Source: Fischerella sp. PCC 9605 (lineage in GTDB: Bacteria; Cyanobacteriota; Cyanobacteriia; Cyanobacteriales; Nostocaceae). Taken from it: a stretch of DNA of 64,000 bases. Positions 47,130 to 55,988 of this stretch are shown here, in pieces. The notes under the pieces were generated by a model. The model was not told where the DNA came from, did no database searches, and saw only the letters and a list, made by a program, of their open reading frames with translations. The stretch covers positions 249,101 through 313,100 of the forward strand of contig NZ_ALVT01000034.1 of NCBI RefSeq assembly GCF_000517105.1, written 5' to 3'. The translations under genes were made by a program, and so were the position numbers. Within the stretch, counting starts at the first letter, position 1. Each line of letters opens with the position of its first letter.

Positions 47130-47423
47130 AGGTTTCATTTTTTCTCCCCTTCATATTTTCTTTCCTTAGCTAATCTTGAAGTCGTAGCTTTCACATGCTA
47201 TGACTTCTTTATTAAGAAGGCAGAAGAAAAAGTAAAAGAGATTTTATGTATGCTCATGTAAGCTGTTGATGACAATTACTTATCAAAAATGTTCTTAATT
47301 TTAAGATAGCGTAAATCTATATATTTCATCACTGTTTTTTATTTTTATTTTATAAATCATTTAATTCTTACTAGGGCAGAAAGTGTTGCAGCCCTACAAC
47401 TAACCACTAACTACTAACCACTA

Positions 47424-47675
47424 ATGTTTAACAGCTTTAGTGTTACTGGGTCTTCATTAGTATTGCTGAAGATAGGAGAAAAAGGAATCATTCAGTTCTG
47501 TAACAGTCAGGACGAAAAAATCCTCAACCAAGTGATATCTTTGGGGCTAATTCCAGGAACTTACATTACTTTAGAACAGCGATTTCCCAATTTTGTTCTC
47601 AAAGTAGGACATCAAAGCTTGGTAATCGATAAGGTAATTGCTCGCACACTTTATGTCCGAGTTGTTAATAGATAA
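47424..47675 (+). CDS. feoA: FeoA-family ferrous-iron transport accessory protein
   Basis: An 83-residue SH3-like FeoA domain: SSLVLLKIGEKGIIQFC...ILNQVISLGLIPGTYITLEQRFPNFVLKVGHQSLVIDKVIARTLYVRVV. FeoA regulates the Fe(II) channel FeoB; no feoB lies in this window. Location between fdxH and ctaB suggests a role in iron supply for nitrogenase. The region 47130-47423 upstream is AT-rich and gene-free. Confidence 0.88.
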   Translation: MFNSFSVTGSSLVLLKIGEKGIIQFCNSQDEKILNQVISLGLIPGTYITLEQRFPNFVLKVGHQSLVIDKVIARTLYVRVVNR

Positions 47676-47767
47676 TCGCGTTCTGAGAATGGATGAAAAT
47701 CCTTACACCTTCTTCCTTCTTTCCTCTTTTTCTTCCTTATTTTCACAATAGAGGGACTAGTAAAAAT

Positions 47768-48716
47768 ATGAACGGGAATACCGTCACGCGCCACTATCAC
47801 AACTTTTTACAAGTTGCTCAGAGTTACTATCAGCTAACAAAGCCCCGCATTATCCCTCTGTTGCTGATTACTACGGCTGCAAGCATGTCTATTGCATCTA
47901 GAGGAAAATTAGATCCTGTATTGCTGCTAGTAACCCTGGCTGGTGGTACTTTTGCTGCTGCTAGCGCCCAAACATTTAATTGTATCTATGATCGCGATAT
48001 CGATTATGAAATGGAACGCACGCGCCACCGTCCTTTGCCTTCTGGTAGAGTGCAACCTGCTCATGCTTTAATATTTGCGATCGCCCTAGCTTGTATTTCT
48101 TTCACGTTGCTGGCAGTCTTTGTAAATTTGTTGAGCGCTCTGTTAGCAATGTCCGGTATTTTATTTTATGTGGGCGTCTACACCCATTTACTCAAGCGTC
48201 ACACATCTCTTAACATCGTCATTGGTGGTGCGGCTGGGGCTGTTCCGGCTTTGGTCGGTTGGGCAGCGGTAACGGGTACACTTAGCTGGACGGCGTGGCT
48301 ATTATTTGCGATCGTATTCCTGTGGACACCCCCCCCACTTCTGGGCACTGGCATTGATGATTAGTGAAGATTATGCCAAGGTGGGTGTGCCAATGCTGCC
48401 TGTAGTTGCTGATAGTCTCACTGCTGCTAGGCAGATTTGGGCGTATACTTTAGTGCTTATTCCTGCCACATTTTTATTGATAGATCCTCTGCAAGTGATG
48501 GGTGCTATTTACAGCTGCACTGCTTTTGTATTGGGGGCTATCTTCATCAAAAAAGCGTGGGCGTTGTTGCAAGCCCCAGAAGAAAAACAATTAGCGCGAT
48601 CGCTATTCCTCTACTCTATTCTCTACATGATGTTACTGTGCGCTGCAATGGTAGTTGATAGTTTACCTATTACTCATCAACTTACTGAGTTAATTATTAG
48701 ATTTGTTAGTGGTTAG
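47768..48716 (+). pseudogene. ctaB: Haem O synthase (protohaem IX farnesyltransferase), split by a frameshift in a C8 run
   Basis: From ATG 47768 the first part reads as a CtaB enzyme ([21 protein letters not shown]; prenyl-binding [23 protein letters not shown]) until [12 protein letters not shown], then stops at 48364. The rest of the protein continues in another frame from [27 protein letters not shown] to the stop at 48716. The break coincides with eight Cs at 48329-48336; seven Cs would restore one frame. The full length would be about 316 residues, as usual. Its haem O/A product would serve the terminal oxidase genes at 55-59 kb. This may be a mutation, a phase-variable tract, or a homopolymer sequencing error. 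Confidence 0.9.
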
Positions 48717-48717
48717 T

Positions 48718-48797
48718 TAAATTTTGTTCTTTGTTGGTTGTTGTTCGTTGTTTGTTTCAATCAACAACCAACAACCAACAAACAACCAACAACATTT
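48718..48797. repeat. Inverted repeat 'ttgttggttgttgttcg / caacaaccaacaacc'
   Basis: 'ttgttctttgttggttgttgttcgttgtttg' faces 'caatcaacaaccaacaaccaacaaacaaccaacaac' between the convergent ctaB and molbindin genes. Confidence 0.65.
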
Positions 48798-48798
48798 C

Positions 48799-49008
48799 TT
48801 AATCAACAGCAATCATAACATCTGTTGCTTTAACCACAGCGTAAGCTTCTTTTCCTTCTGCTAGTTGGAGGCTGTCTGCTGAGGCTTTTGTAATGATTGC
48901 AGTCACCTCTACTCCAGGTGCAAGTTCTAAAGTAACTTCTGTATTGACAGAACCTGGTACAACTTTTTTCACAGTAGCTTTAAGAGTATTACGAGCGCTA
49001 ATTTTCAT
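48799..49008 (-). CDS. Molbindin-type molybdate-binding protein (single TOBE/Mop domain)
   Basis: A 69-residue Mop domain from MKISARNTLKATVKKVVPGSVNTEVTLELAPGVEVTAIITKASADSLQLAEGKEAYAVVKATDVMIAVD. The order ISARN...G.VN.EV...G...TAIIT..S...L.L..G..A.A..KATDV is the molbindin signature. It buffers molybdate in the cytoplasm, sensible next to a Mo-nitrogenase cluster. An upstream ATG at 49029 is possible. Confidence 0.9.
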   Translation of the reverse strand: MKISARNTLKATVKKVVPGSVNTEVTLELAPGVEVTAIITKASADSLQLAEGKEAYAVVKATDVMIAVD

Positions 49009-50034
49009 ATCTTGATATTGTTGTGACAATTTTTCCTCATCAATAATATCTATTTTGCATAATTTATAAGTATTTCTTTAGATTGTATTTATAATTTATC
49101 ATATATAAAATTGCAAGTTTGACTTTTCACATATCAGATACTTACTGTTGTGGCAAAGCTAGCTGGTAAAGCTGTATGAAACCAATGCCGGAACAGCATA
49201 AGTTTTGAAAAACAAATTCAGCAAGAATCATATCTTACAATTAAATACTTGCAAGCTCTTACTAATAAATAATTACATTTTAATGCAAAACGAGATAGGA
49301 ACAAAATAATTTTGTACCCCTATTACAATCAAGCTGTATTCCATCCAATTGATTCTCACCATAAGACAATACAGTTCGGTGAGCAGAACTTGATTCTTAG
49401 AGTCCCCCTAAATCCCAATACGTCACAACCCTTTGTAGAGACGCGAAATTTCGCATCTCTACAGACCAATTTTTTGTACCAAAAATCTCTAAGACACTAT
49501 AATTATTGATATTTAATCGCAATTTTCTTCTTAATAAGAATTGTAATTGTTGTTTTAACCATTATCTACTACCTCTTTTCAGTTCAAAAAACATATTTTT
49601 TTGTGTTTTTTTAATATTTCATATTTAGATATTTCTGCAAAGTTTTATAACTGACCCCTTGTCCAAATTTTTTATGAGGATATTATATGAATGTAGGCTA
49701 AAGCGTTGCCAATAATCCTAAACTTCAGCAGCAAAAAGCGATAAAATAGTTCTCTAAATAAATTCAATGCTAAAGCTTAGAGAATTTGAAAACTGGGAGC
49801 AAAGAAGATATATTCAAGATAGTAAATAACGGGGGAATGCGTAAGTTGACTCCTAGAAAAATTCAGATTTATTTAGAGAGAAGAGAACAACACTTCGCAA
49901 TTTTCGTAATCGCTTTTGGAAGCAGTGAATCAAAACAACCTGAGTTTAGGTAAGGCGTGTGTGCTTGAGGCGCACGCAGCTAGGAAAGAATGATAGAGGC
50001 GATTTCCTTACATAAAGGAAAAGGAGCAGGAATT
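49009..50034. other. 1.0-kb AT-rich region without a supported gene
   Basis: It contains the leaders of the divergent molbindin and CBS-domain genes. A near-perfect palindrome GTAGAGACGCGAAATTTCGCATCTCTAC spans 49435-49462 (one mismatch), a dispersed-repeat type. A frame at 49312-49509 is built over this palindrome and is not convincing. A short GC hairpin precedes the CBS gene at about 49955-49978 (gcgtgtgtgc / gcgcacgc). Confidence 0.5.
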
Positions 50035-50631
50035 ATGAGAGCCAAACACATTATGACTCAAGATGTAGCAACTATCCGCGGTTCAGCTACTGTAGCAGAA
50101 GCAGTCAGACTCATGAGGCTCAAAGAATTGCGAGCGTTGATTGTAGAACCTCGTAACGATGCAGATGCTTACGGTATTGTTACCGAGACTGATATTGTGT
50201 CTAAGGTGGTCGCTTATGGAAAAGACCCCAAACAGACACATGTCTACGAAATTATGAGCAAGCCCTGCATCGTTGTCAATCCTGACCTTGACGTGGAATA
50301 TGTAGCACGGTTATTTGCCAATACAGGTGTTTGGCGTGCGCCTGTTATCCAAGGTGAACTACTTGGTATTATTTCTACCACCGATATTATTACTAAGGGT
50401 GACTTTCTTGAAAAGCCCAAGCTAGAATTCTTGCAAAAAGAACTCCACAAAGCCATATCGAATGCTCGCTCAATTTCCGTTAACTATGGTGCGGATTCTA
50501 AAAAAGCTGTTGAAGCTTGGAATTTTGTAGAGGAACTCCAAGCAGAAGCATGTTTTTATGGCGCACCAAAACCAGAAAAATCAGCTAGAGAGCTATTTTC
50601 TAATGGACGTCAATCAGTGAGTGTAGGTTAA
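50035..50631 (+). CDS. CBS-domain pair protein
   Basis: From ATG 50035 (AAGGAGCAGG before it) a 198-residue protein with two CBS domains: MRAKHIMTQDVATIRGSATVAEAVRLMRLKELRALIVEPRNDADAYGIVTETDIVSKVV and VYEIMSKPCIVVNPDLDVEYVARLFANTGVWRAPVIQGELLGIISTTDII. CBS pairs bind adenosine nucleotides and report energy state. A helical C-terminal tail of about 65 residues follows. The target is unknown. It stands alone between nif-linked and hup-linked genes and ends in a hairpin terminator. Confidence 0.9.
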   Translation: MRAKHIMTQDVATIRGSATVAEAVRLMRLKELRALIVEPRNDADAYGIVTETDIVSKVVAYGKDPKQTHVYEIMSKPCIVVNPDLDVEYVARLFANTGVWRAPVIQGELLGIISTTDIITKGDFLEKPKLEFLQKELHKAISNARSISVNYGADSKKAVEAWNFVEELQAEACFYGAPKPEKSARELFSNGRQSVSVG

Positions 50632-50682
50632 CAGTCTGATCGTAAAAGTAATCTGACTTAGCAACTGATCCTGAATTAATAG

Positions 50683-50711
50683 AAACCCGGTTTCTACAAG
50701 AAGCCGGGTTT
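50683..50711 (+). terminator. Hairpin after the CBS-domain gene
   Basis: AAACCCGGTTTCT (50683-50695) pairs with GAAGCCGGGTTT (50700-50711) around ACAA, with one G-U pair. It shares the 'ttctacaagaagccggg' core with the hairpin at 21205-21253. Confidence 0.65.
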
Positions 50712-50819
50712 ATCCAAATTGATATCTTGCACCATTCTTAATAACCGTAGGGTAGACACACCCCATCGGCGTGAAATTAAGATTCTTCGAGTATATTAAG
50801 TGATACCTACCCTACATTA

Positions 50820-51028
50820 GTTAACATTGATAATCAAAATAATAATGGTGCCACAGTTTTGATGTAGGCGCATTGGCTGGTAAGACAGAAGTAGTTCAGT
50901 TACTTTTAGAACACCATCCAAATTTAGAGTTACAAAAGTTAGACGACTTCAAAGCAATAGATTTTGCTGCCACTTTAGAAGTCTTAAGAATTATTAAAAA
51001 TGCACTCAATTACAGTAAAATCGGGTAA
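50820..51028 (+). pseudogene. Decayed ankyrin-repeat gene fragment
   Basis: Two frames together read as an ankyrin repeat: VNIDNQNNNGATVLM (50820-50864), a stop, then after a frame change ALAGKTEVVQLLLEHHPNLELQKLDDFKAIDFAATLEVLRIIKNAL (50870-51013) up to TAA at 51026. The G-A-T-V-L-M and A-L-A-G-K-T-E-V-V-Q-L-L-L signatures are ankyrin consensus. No start codon or complete repeat array is present, so this is a remnant. Confidence 0.65.
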
Positions 51029-51626
51029 AACTTATCATGACCTACAAAGTAATCCTACTGATCGGTCTTACCCGACCTCAAGCATATAAATGCATCTACT
51101 CAGTCATATGCGTTTAATGTTTATCCTAGATTCATAGAAGAGTGAGAATAAATATCATGAATCAAATACCTTTATTTATTTGGTTAAACCGTGCAATTTT
51201 CTTTGAGAACTTTTAGCAAGATAATTCTTAGAAGTTGCAAGGAAGTCATCAGCATATACTCTTTATTTCACGGGAGTTTACGTACATTTCAGGGAAACTT
51301 GAGGCATAACAGATAGTAGATATAATTTGGAAGTTGAGAATAATTTTCTAACCCTTATTTATGAATTAATTGATGATATTTTTGAGAGTTATATTTTACA
51401 AATTAATAGTATCAAAAGATTCTTTTTTTTGATTATTTATGTTTATTATAGGTCTAGCTAGCTTTTTTGGACAAAAGCTGTATATGTGTAGCGATAGCTG
51501 GGAGGTCAAATGTAGTGAAATAGCTGCCTTTGATGATTATGGAACTTAGACTCTTTAGAGACTAATTGAGATGTACTATATGCAATTGTACTTAGAAAGT
51601 AAATTGAGAATCGCAGAGAGAAGGAG
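51029..51626. other. 600-bp AT-rich gap, nothing recognisable
   Basis: Very AT-rich, no frame with protein character and no strong hairpin. It holds the leader of the 122-codon gene at 51627, whose ribosome site AAGGAG is at 51620-51625. Confidence 0.5.
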
Positions 51627-51995
51627 ATGAAGAAGAATTTTTTGCCCAAGGATGATTCACATCCTATTCAACTGACATCAGCAGATATTATACTGCGCCA
51701 GCGACTAGAGAATTCTATTAGCAGTTATTTTTATAATGCTTGCGATCGCACTATTCAAAATTTGTTATCTAGTTGTCGATGGTATGTCACAAGTCATGCT
51801 AGTGCTTTAACCTTAGTAATCGAATGTACAGACCAAATTACTAACTGGCGTGTCCTTCAAAAAATCGTGCCAATGGCAGCAGTTTTAGGTGAGATCGTGA
51901 GCAGTGCTAAAATTCGCGTTTATCCACCCAAAAAAGAAGGAATGCCTTTTGAAATGAGAGTAGATGAGCTATCAGTTTACCGAGATATGGCTTAA
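51627..51995 (+). CDS. Hypothetical 122-residue protein next to hupW
   Basis: The frame starts just after an AGAAGGAG ribosome site and encodes a balanced globular protein: ADIILRQRLENSISSYFYNACDRTIQNLLSSCRWYVTSHASALTLVIECTDQITNWRVLQKIVPMAAVLGEIVSSAKIRVYPPKKEGMPFEMRVDELSVYRDMA. I do not recognise a family. It is convergent with hupW across an inverted repeat. The clear ribosome site and composition make it a real gene. Confidence 0.7.
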   Translation: MKKNFLPKDDSHPIQLTSADIILRQRLENSISSYFYNACDRTIQNLLSSCRWYVTSHASALTLVIECTDQITNWRVLQKIVPMAAVLGEIVSSAKIRVYPPKKEGMPFEMRVDELSVYRDMA

Positions 51996-52060
51996 TGGTT
52001 GTTGGTTGTTGGTTGTTTGTTGTTGGGTGTTTACTACTAACTACTAACCACTAACTCCCT
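51996..52060. repeat. Inverted repeat between the 122-codon gene and hupW
   Basis: 'ggttgttggttgttggttgtttgttgttggg' faces 'tactactaactactaaccactaac'. It acts as a shared end of two convergent genes. Confidence 0.6.
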
Positions 52061-52565
52061 GTTCAATCATTGCTTTAATTTCTGCAAAAACTAAGTCAGC
52101 AGAGTTTTTGACAACAGGACTTAACTCCCAACCAAAACCAAGATTTGCTGCTTCAATTAGGTAAACTATCACCTCTTGGGGAAAGTCATTCTCAAAGATT
52201 TTCCTACCTGCGGCTAAAGCATTATCCCAACGAAAATCATGCAAATTATAAGTAGGTTCCGGCAGGGCCTCTAGTTCTTTTCCAGGAACTTTAAACACAG
52301 CGCCCGGTTCGGAACCCGTTGCACTTGCATCAATAATTATTAACTGTTTACTACCTCTTGCTTGAAACATCACTTCCATCCCAGCAGTTCCGCAATCATA
52401 AACTTGTAAGTGAGGATGGGGATGTTTGGCGAGATATTGCTGTAGGCGTTGAGCAATAATTACGCCTACAGCATCATCGCTGCGGTTAAGATTTCCACAA
52501 CCAATAATCGTTATTTGTCCTACCCTGCGGGAAGCTGAATAAAGTGCGTCTATTTCGTTTGTCAT
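52044..52565 (-). CDS. hupW: Uptake-hydrogenase maturation protease HupW
   Basis: A 173-residue HybD/HupD-type endopeptidase: ITIIGCGNLNRSDDAVGVIIAQRLQQYL (metal-binding Asp region), YDCGTAGMEVMFQARGSKQLIIIDASATGSEPG and the late LHDFRWDNALAAGR. It removes the C-terminal tail of HupL after nickel insertion; hupL lies 10 kb away in this window. The first about 16 residues (TNEIDALYSASRRVGQ) precede the usual start of the family and are partly encoded by a 'cctaccctgcgggaagc' repeat unit (52520-52537). Confidence 0.9.
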   Translation of the reverse strand: MTNEIDALYSASRRVGQITIIGCGNLNRSDDAVGVIIAQRLQQYLAKHPHPHLQVYDCGTAGMEVMFQARGSKQLIIIDASATGSEPGAVFKVPGKELEALPEPTYNLHDFRWDNALAAGRKIFENDFPQEVIVYLIEAANLGFGWELSPVVKNSADLVFAEIKAMIEQGVSG

Positions 52566-52823
52566 TTGTTATTCCTAAAGTCTGTAGCGACTGTCTTAAA
52601 AGTCAAGCGATCGCACTACGTTTTGGTGGGTTCGCTGGAACGAAAAGCTATTATGGTTGGCGATCGCCTATCCTCACGACACCATAGCTGGTCACTGCAT
52701 CGGGAAAATAGATAAAGTCGATTTTAATTAGCTAAAAGGCAGATTGCTTTCTCATTGTGGCGAAAAAGATTAATTTGATGATAGGTTGAGTTCTGTGAAA
52801 TATTACCGATGTAGAGCAAGCCA

Positions 52824-53303
52824 TTGATTGAGATTAGACCAATCCAGCGACATCAGATAGAACAAGCCAAGCAAATCGTTATGGGAGTTTCACTAGAAAT
52901 TTGGCAAGGTGTACTGACTGAAGCTGATTTCAGGCGCTTAGATTCAATGTCCGATATCGAGAATGTGCAGTCACACTATTTCGACAACCGTGGTACTTTC
53001 TTGGTCTTGGTCGATGGTGAACAAGTTGTAGGCACTGGGGCAATTCGACGATTCGATGATCAAATCTGTGAACTCAAGCGAATGTGGTTTCTCAAAGAGT
53101 ATCGAGGACAGGGGTTAGGCTGGAAAATGGCTCAAATGCTCTTCGATTTTGCACGGCAGGCAGGATATTGGAAAGTGAGACTTGACCTCGCTAACGATGA
53201 GCGGCAACCACAAGCACTCAAACTTTACAGAAAACTTGATTTCTACCCAATTGAACGCTACAACGATAGTTCCTGTACTGTGTTCATGGAGAAGATTTTA
53301 TAA
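52824..53303 (+). CDS. GNAT-family N-acetyltransferase
   Basis: A 159-residue GNAT: IEIRPIQRHQIEQAKQIVMGV, VVGTGAIRRFDDQICELKRMWFLKEYRGQGLGWKMAQML (acetyl-CoA loop RGQGLG near residue 95) and QPQALKLYRKLDFYPIERYN. The start appears to be TTG at 52824 because no ATG precedes the conserved MIEIRPI part in frame. Substrate unknown; free-standing. Confidence 0.85.
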   Translation: MIEIRPIQRHQIEQAKQIVMGVSLEIWQGVLTEADFRRLDSMSDIENVQSHYFDNRGTFLVLVDGEQVVGTGAIRRFDDQICELKRMWFLKEYRGQGLGWKMAQMLFDFARQAGYWKVRLDLANDERQPQALKLYRKLDFYPIERYNDSSCTVFMEKIL

Positions 53304-53855
53304 CCGCAAAATCAGGAGTGATAGTCAAGCAGCCCAACAGTGGGTTGGAGCCGAACGGCGAGGGGTGATTGCTTAGAGTTTCGGTGTTATCTGCATCAGC
53401 TCAACTGTGTCATTAAATTCATATCAGGTGTAAATTAGAAAAACTGAAGAATTATTTGATGTTTTTATTTACAAATAAAATTTAGTTTGTATTATACCAT
53501 TATTTTTTCATATAAAATTACTGAAAAATATTTTTATTAATCAGCAAAAAGTTTATATCAATACATTACTAATAATAGTTCACTATTCACATTTGGTAAT
53601 TATAGTTCTAATTAAAAAATACATTTTTTAGTTTTGTTTAAGAATATTATCGTTGTATGCTAATTATTAAGTTTTGAGTCTAAAAATTAAACTAAATTCA
53701 TCCAAGCCTAAAACCAAGCTGATTCTTAACTAACCGGATTTCGTCACGTACAGATTATAACTATATCGGTTAGATATGAATGCCTGTAGTGATATTTATG
53801 AATGCCAATCTTGGAAGTTGAGCTTATATGCAGTAGATATGCCTAGGAGAATTCC
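53304..53855. other. 550-bp AT-rich promoter region of the oxidase operon
   Basis: No gene and no strong repeat. The last 120 bases hold the likely control region of the DUF2231-cox genes; GTA-N8 half-sites are present (for example GTAGTGATATTTAT at 53788-53801), but the expected TAC half is imperfect, so I do not call an NtcA site. The ribosome site AGGAG is at 53844-53848. Confidence 0.45.
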
Positions 53856-54356
53856 ATGCTTGAGTATTTAACACGTTTGAACGACCATAATTTACCTTAT
53901 CCAGACACGATTCATCCCATCATCGTTCACTTTGTAATTGCGATGGTGTTGTTTGCTTTTGTTTGCGATGTAGTTGGTTATTTTACCCGTAACTCCCGTC
54001 TTTTTGAGGTGAGTTGGTGGAATATGTTTCTAGCTACCATTGCTATCTTCGTCGCTATCATTTTTGGTCAGTTTGAAGCAGGTCTAGCAAGACCTTACCA
54101 CCTAGCAAAATCAGTGCTGAATATGCATACCCTGATTGGCTGGTCACTTTCGGGAATCATTGCAGCAATTACAGCTTGGCGTTATGTAATTCGTACACGC
54201 AACCCCCAGAAATTACCAATTGCTTATTTGGGAGTAGGGCTGATATTGACTGTCATAGTTGGTATGCAAGTATATCTGGGGGATCAACTTGTTTGGGTGT
54301 ATGGACTGCACACAGTACCAGTTGTTGAAGCGGTAAAGGATGGTATTTTGCGATGA
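53856..54356 (+). CDS. DUF2231-type membrane protein, first of two before coxB
   Basis: A 166-residue protein with four hydrophobic helices. Histidines lie at the helix ends: DTIHPIIVHFVIAMVLFAFVCDV, LNMHTLIGWSLSGIIAAITAW and GLHTVPVVEA. The helix-embedded HPxxVHF motif is shared with its neighbour, so the two probably arose by duplication and form a heterodimer. The overlap with the next gene (ATGA) implies co-translation. Such pairs precede the heterocyst/ARTO-type cox genes; I infer an accessory or electron-entry role, unproven. Confidence 0.8.
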   Translation: MLEYLTRLNDHNLPYPDTIHPIIVHFVIAMVLFAFVCDVVGYFTRNSRLFEVSWWNMFLATIAIFVAIIFGQFEAGLARPYHLAKSVLNMHTLIGWSLSGIIAAITAWRYVIRTRNPQKLPIAYLGVGLILTVIVGMQVYLGDQLVWVYGLHTVPVVEAVKDGILR

Positions 54357-54958
54357 ACTCTGAACTAATTGACCAATTGAAAGTGCAATTAGGCGCAAAC
54401 GGACTGCCTTACACCATTCCTATTCATCCCAACTTAGTTCATCTCACCTTGGGTTTGTTCATCATTGGGATTTTCTTTGATATTGTCGGTGTATTCTTTC
54501 CCCTGCAAAAATTCGTCTTTAAGTTTTTGGCAATTCCGGTTGAACGTGCCAACTTCTTTGATGTTGGCTGGTACAACATGCTAGCTTCTGCCATCATCAC
54601 CTTTTTTACAGTGGCAGCAGGCTTTTATGAAATCATGTTGGCAGAAGCGCCACTAGATGTGAAGAGTGCTTGGGGATTGCAGGCCATGGAAACAATGCTT
54701 TGGCATGGTGTAGGTGGTGTTTTACTATTAGCGCTAATTGTTGGCATGACAGTTTGGCGGGGATTCCAGCGCTTCGCTTGGCGCAAAGACGAAGATAGAC
54801 AAGTGCAGCTGAGTTATCTAGTTGTGGGAATGGCAATCATGTTTGTGATGTACGTCCACGGCACACTGGGAGCACAACTAGCTGCTGAATTTGGAGTACA
54901 CAATACTGCCGACCAGTTACTAAGAGTCGGTCAAGACCTCAACGCAATGATTAAGTAA
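54353..54958 (+). CDS. DUF2231-type membrane protein, second of two before coxB
   Basis: A 201-residue membrane protein with four helices and the same histidine arrangement: TIPIHPNLVHLTLGLFIIGIFFDIVGVFFP, METMLWHGVGGVLLLALIVG, and the late YVHGTLGAQLAAEFGVHN. It overlaps the first DUF2231 gene by four bases and precedes coxB by 64 bp of repeat sequence. Confidence 0.8.
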   Translation: MNSELIDQLKVQLGANGLPYTIPIHPNLVHLTLGLFIIGIFFDIVGVFFPLQKFVFKFLAIPVERANFFDVGWYNMLASAIITFFTVAAGFYEIMLAEAPLDVKSAWGLQAMETMLWHGVGGVLLLALIVGMTVWRGFQRFAWRKDEDRQVQLSYLVVGMAIMFVMYVHGTLGAQLAAEFGVHNTADQLLRVGQDLNAMIK

Positions 54959-55020
54959 ATGTTGATTGTTGACTGTTGTTTGTTGTTTGTTTCAACCAAC
55001 CACCAACCACCAACTACTAA
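54959..55020. repeat. Inverted repeat before coxB
   Basis: 'gttgattgttgactgttgtttgttgtttgtttc' faces 'aaccaaccaccaaccaccaactactaacc'. An in-frame ATG at 54966 lies inside it, but the signal-like start of CoxB is at 55023. Confidence 0.6.
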
Positions 55021-55022
55021 CC

Positions 55023-55988
55023 ATGAAAATCCAGAAATTACTGAAGATTTTAACCTTGATTACGAGTGCGATCGCTCTTGTTACTACCAGTCTCTGGATT
55101 GGGAAACAGGCTTACTCCTGGCTTCCTCCAGAAGCTGCTGCTGAATCGCGACTCGTTGATGATTTGATTAGCTTCTTGGTTACACTCGGAGCATTCATTT
55201 TCCTGGGAGTTACCGGAACGCTGATATATTCCGTAATTTTCCATCGGGCGAAAAAGGGCGAGATTATTGACGGGCCTCCAATAGAAGGTAATATAACCCT
55301 AGAAGTTGTCTGGACAGCCATTCCAATTTTGCTAGTGTTTTGGATTGCTGGTTACAGCTACCAAATCTACGAGCAAATGGGTATTCAAGGACCAATGGAG
55401 CACGTCCACCTGCACATCCCAATAGGAATGGAATCGGCCTATGCAGCACCGATGCAGGACACGGGGACGCGGGGACACGGTGACGCGGAGACATCTTCTG
55501 TATTGGTGGCAAACTCAGAATCTGTAGAAAAAATCGACGTTCTTGCTAAACAATGGGCTTGGGTCTTCCACTATCCAGAAAAAAATGTCACCAGTACTGA
55601 ACTGCACCTACCTGCTAATAAAAGAGTGCGTTTGGCACTGCAATCAGAGGATGTTCTACACGGCTTCTACGTTCCCGCCTTTCGTGTAAAGCAAGATATT
55701 GTTCCCAATCAAACTATTGACTTTGAATTCACTCCTATCCGTACTGGCAAATATCGACTGACTGATTCTCAATACAGTGGCACTTACTTTGCAACCATGC
55801 AAGCGAATGTAGTAGTTGAATCCGCTGAAGATTACCACCATTGGCTTGCCAAAACTGCAACCCACAAGCCGACAACTGCATCAAATCAGGCAGCTTCTGA
55901 ATATGCCCAAGCTGCAAATCAGTCATCCCCATCCGGTTGGGCAACAGTCGCCCCTGCCGAACCTCCTCTAGTCAATTATCCTGGGTGA
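55023..55988 (+). CDS. coxB: Terminal oxidase subunit II without CuA site (quinol-oxidase/ARTO type)
   Basis: A 321-residue subunit II with two N-terminal membrane helices (about 8-28 and 48-72) and a C-terminal cupredoxin domain (QWAWVFHYP...LHLPANKRVRLALQSEDVLHGFYVPAFRVKQDIVP). In cytochrome c oxidases the CuA motif is CxExCGxxHxxM. Here the matching stretch reads DSQYSGTYFATM: both cysteines and the histidine are gone, and only Met remains. The enzyme therefore cannot take electrons via CuA and is best seen as a quinol oxidase, like the alternative respiratory terminal oxidase of cyanobacteria. Residues about 146-158 (DTGTRGHGDAETS) are encoded by a dispersed GC repeat. Confidence 0.92.
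   Translation: MKIQKLLKILTLITSAIALVTTSLWIGKQAYSWLPPEAAAESRLVDDLISFLVTLGAFIFLGVTGTLIYSVIFHRAKKGEIIDGPPIEGNITLEVVWTAIPILLVFWIAGYSYQIYEQMGIQGPMEHVHLHIPIGMESAYAAPMQDTGTRGHGDAETSSVLVANSESVEKIDVLAKQWAWVFHYPEKNVTSTELHLPANKRVRLALQSEDVLHGFYVPAFRVKQDIVPNQTIDFEFTPIRTGKYRLTDSQYSGTYFATMQANVVVESAEDYHHWLAKTATHKPTTASNQAASEYAQAANQSSPSGWATVAPAEPPLVNYPG
55458..55493 (+). repeat. Family C repeat inside coxB
   Basis: 'gacacggggacgcggggacacggtgacgcggagaca' adds 12 codons in frame between the second helix and the cupredoxin domain. It is related to the unit in the phytochrome kinase gene at 27560-27672. Confidence 0.75.

Noticed and set aside
49312-49509. 65-codon frame in the gap before the CBS gene
   Set aside because: Crosses a 28-bp palindrome repeat; no domain.
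53788-53801. NtcA site before the oxidase operon
   Set aside because: GTA half-site present but the second half is TAT, and no well-placed -10 could be assigned.
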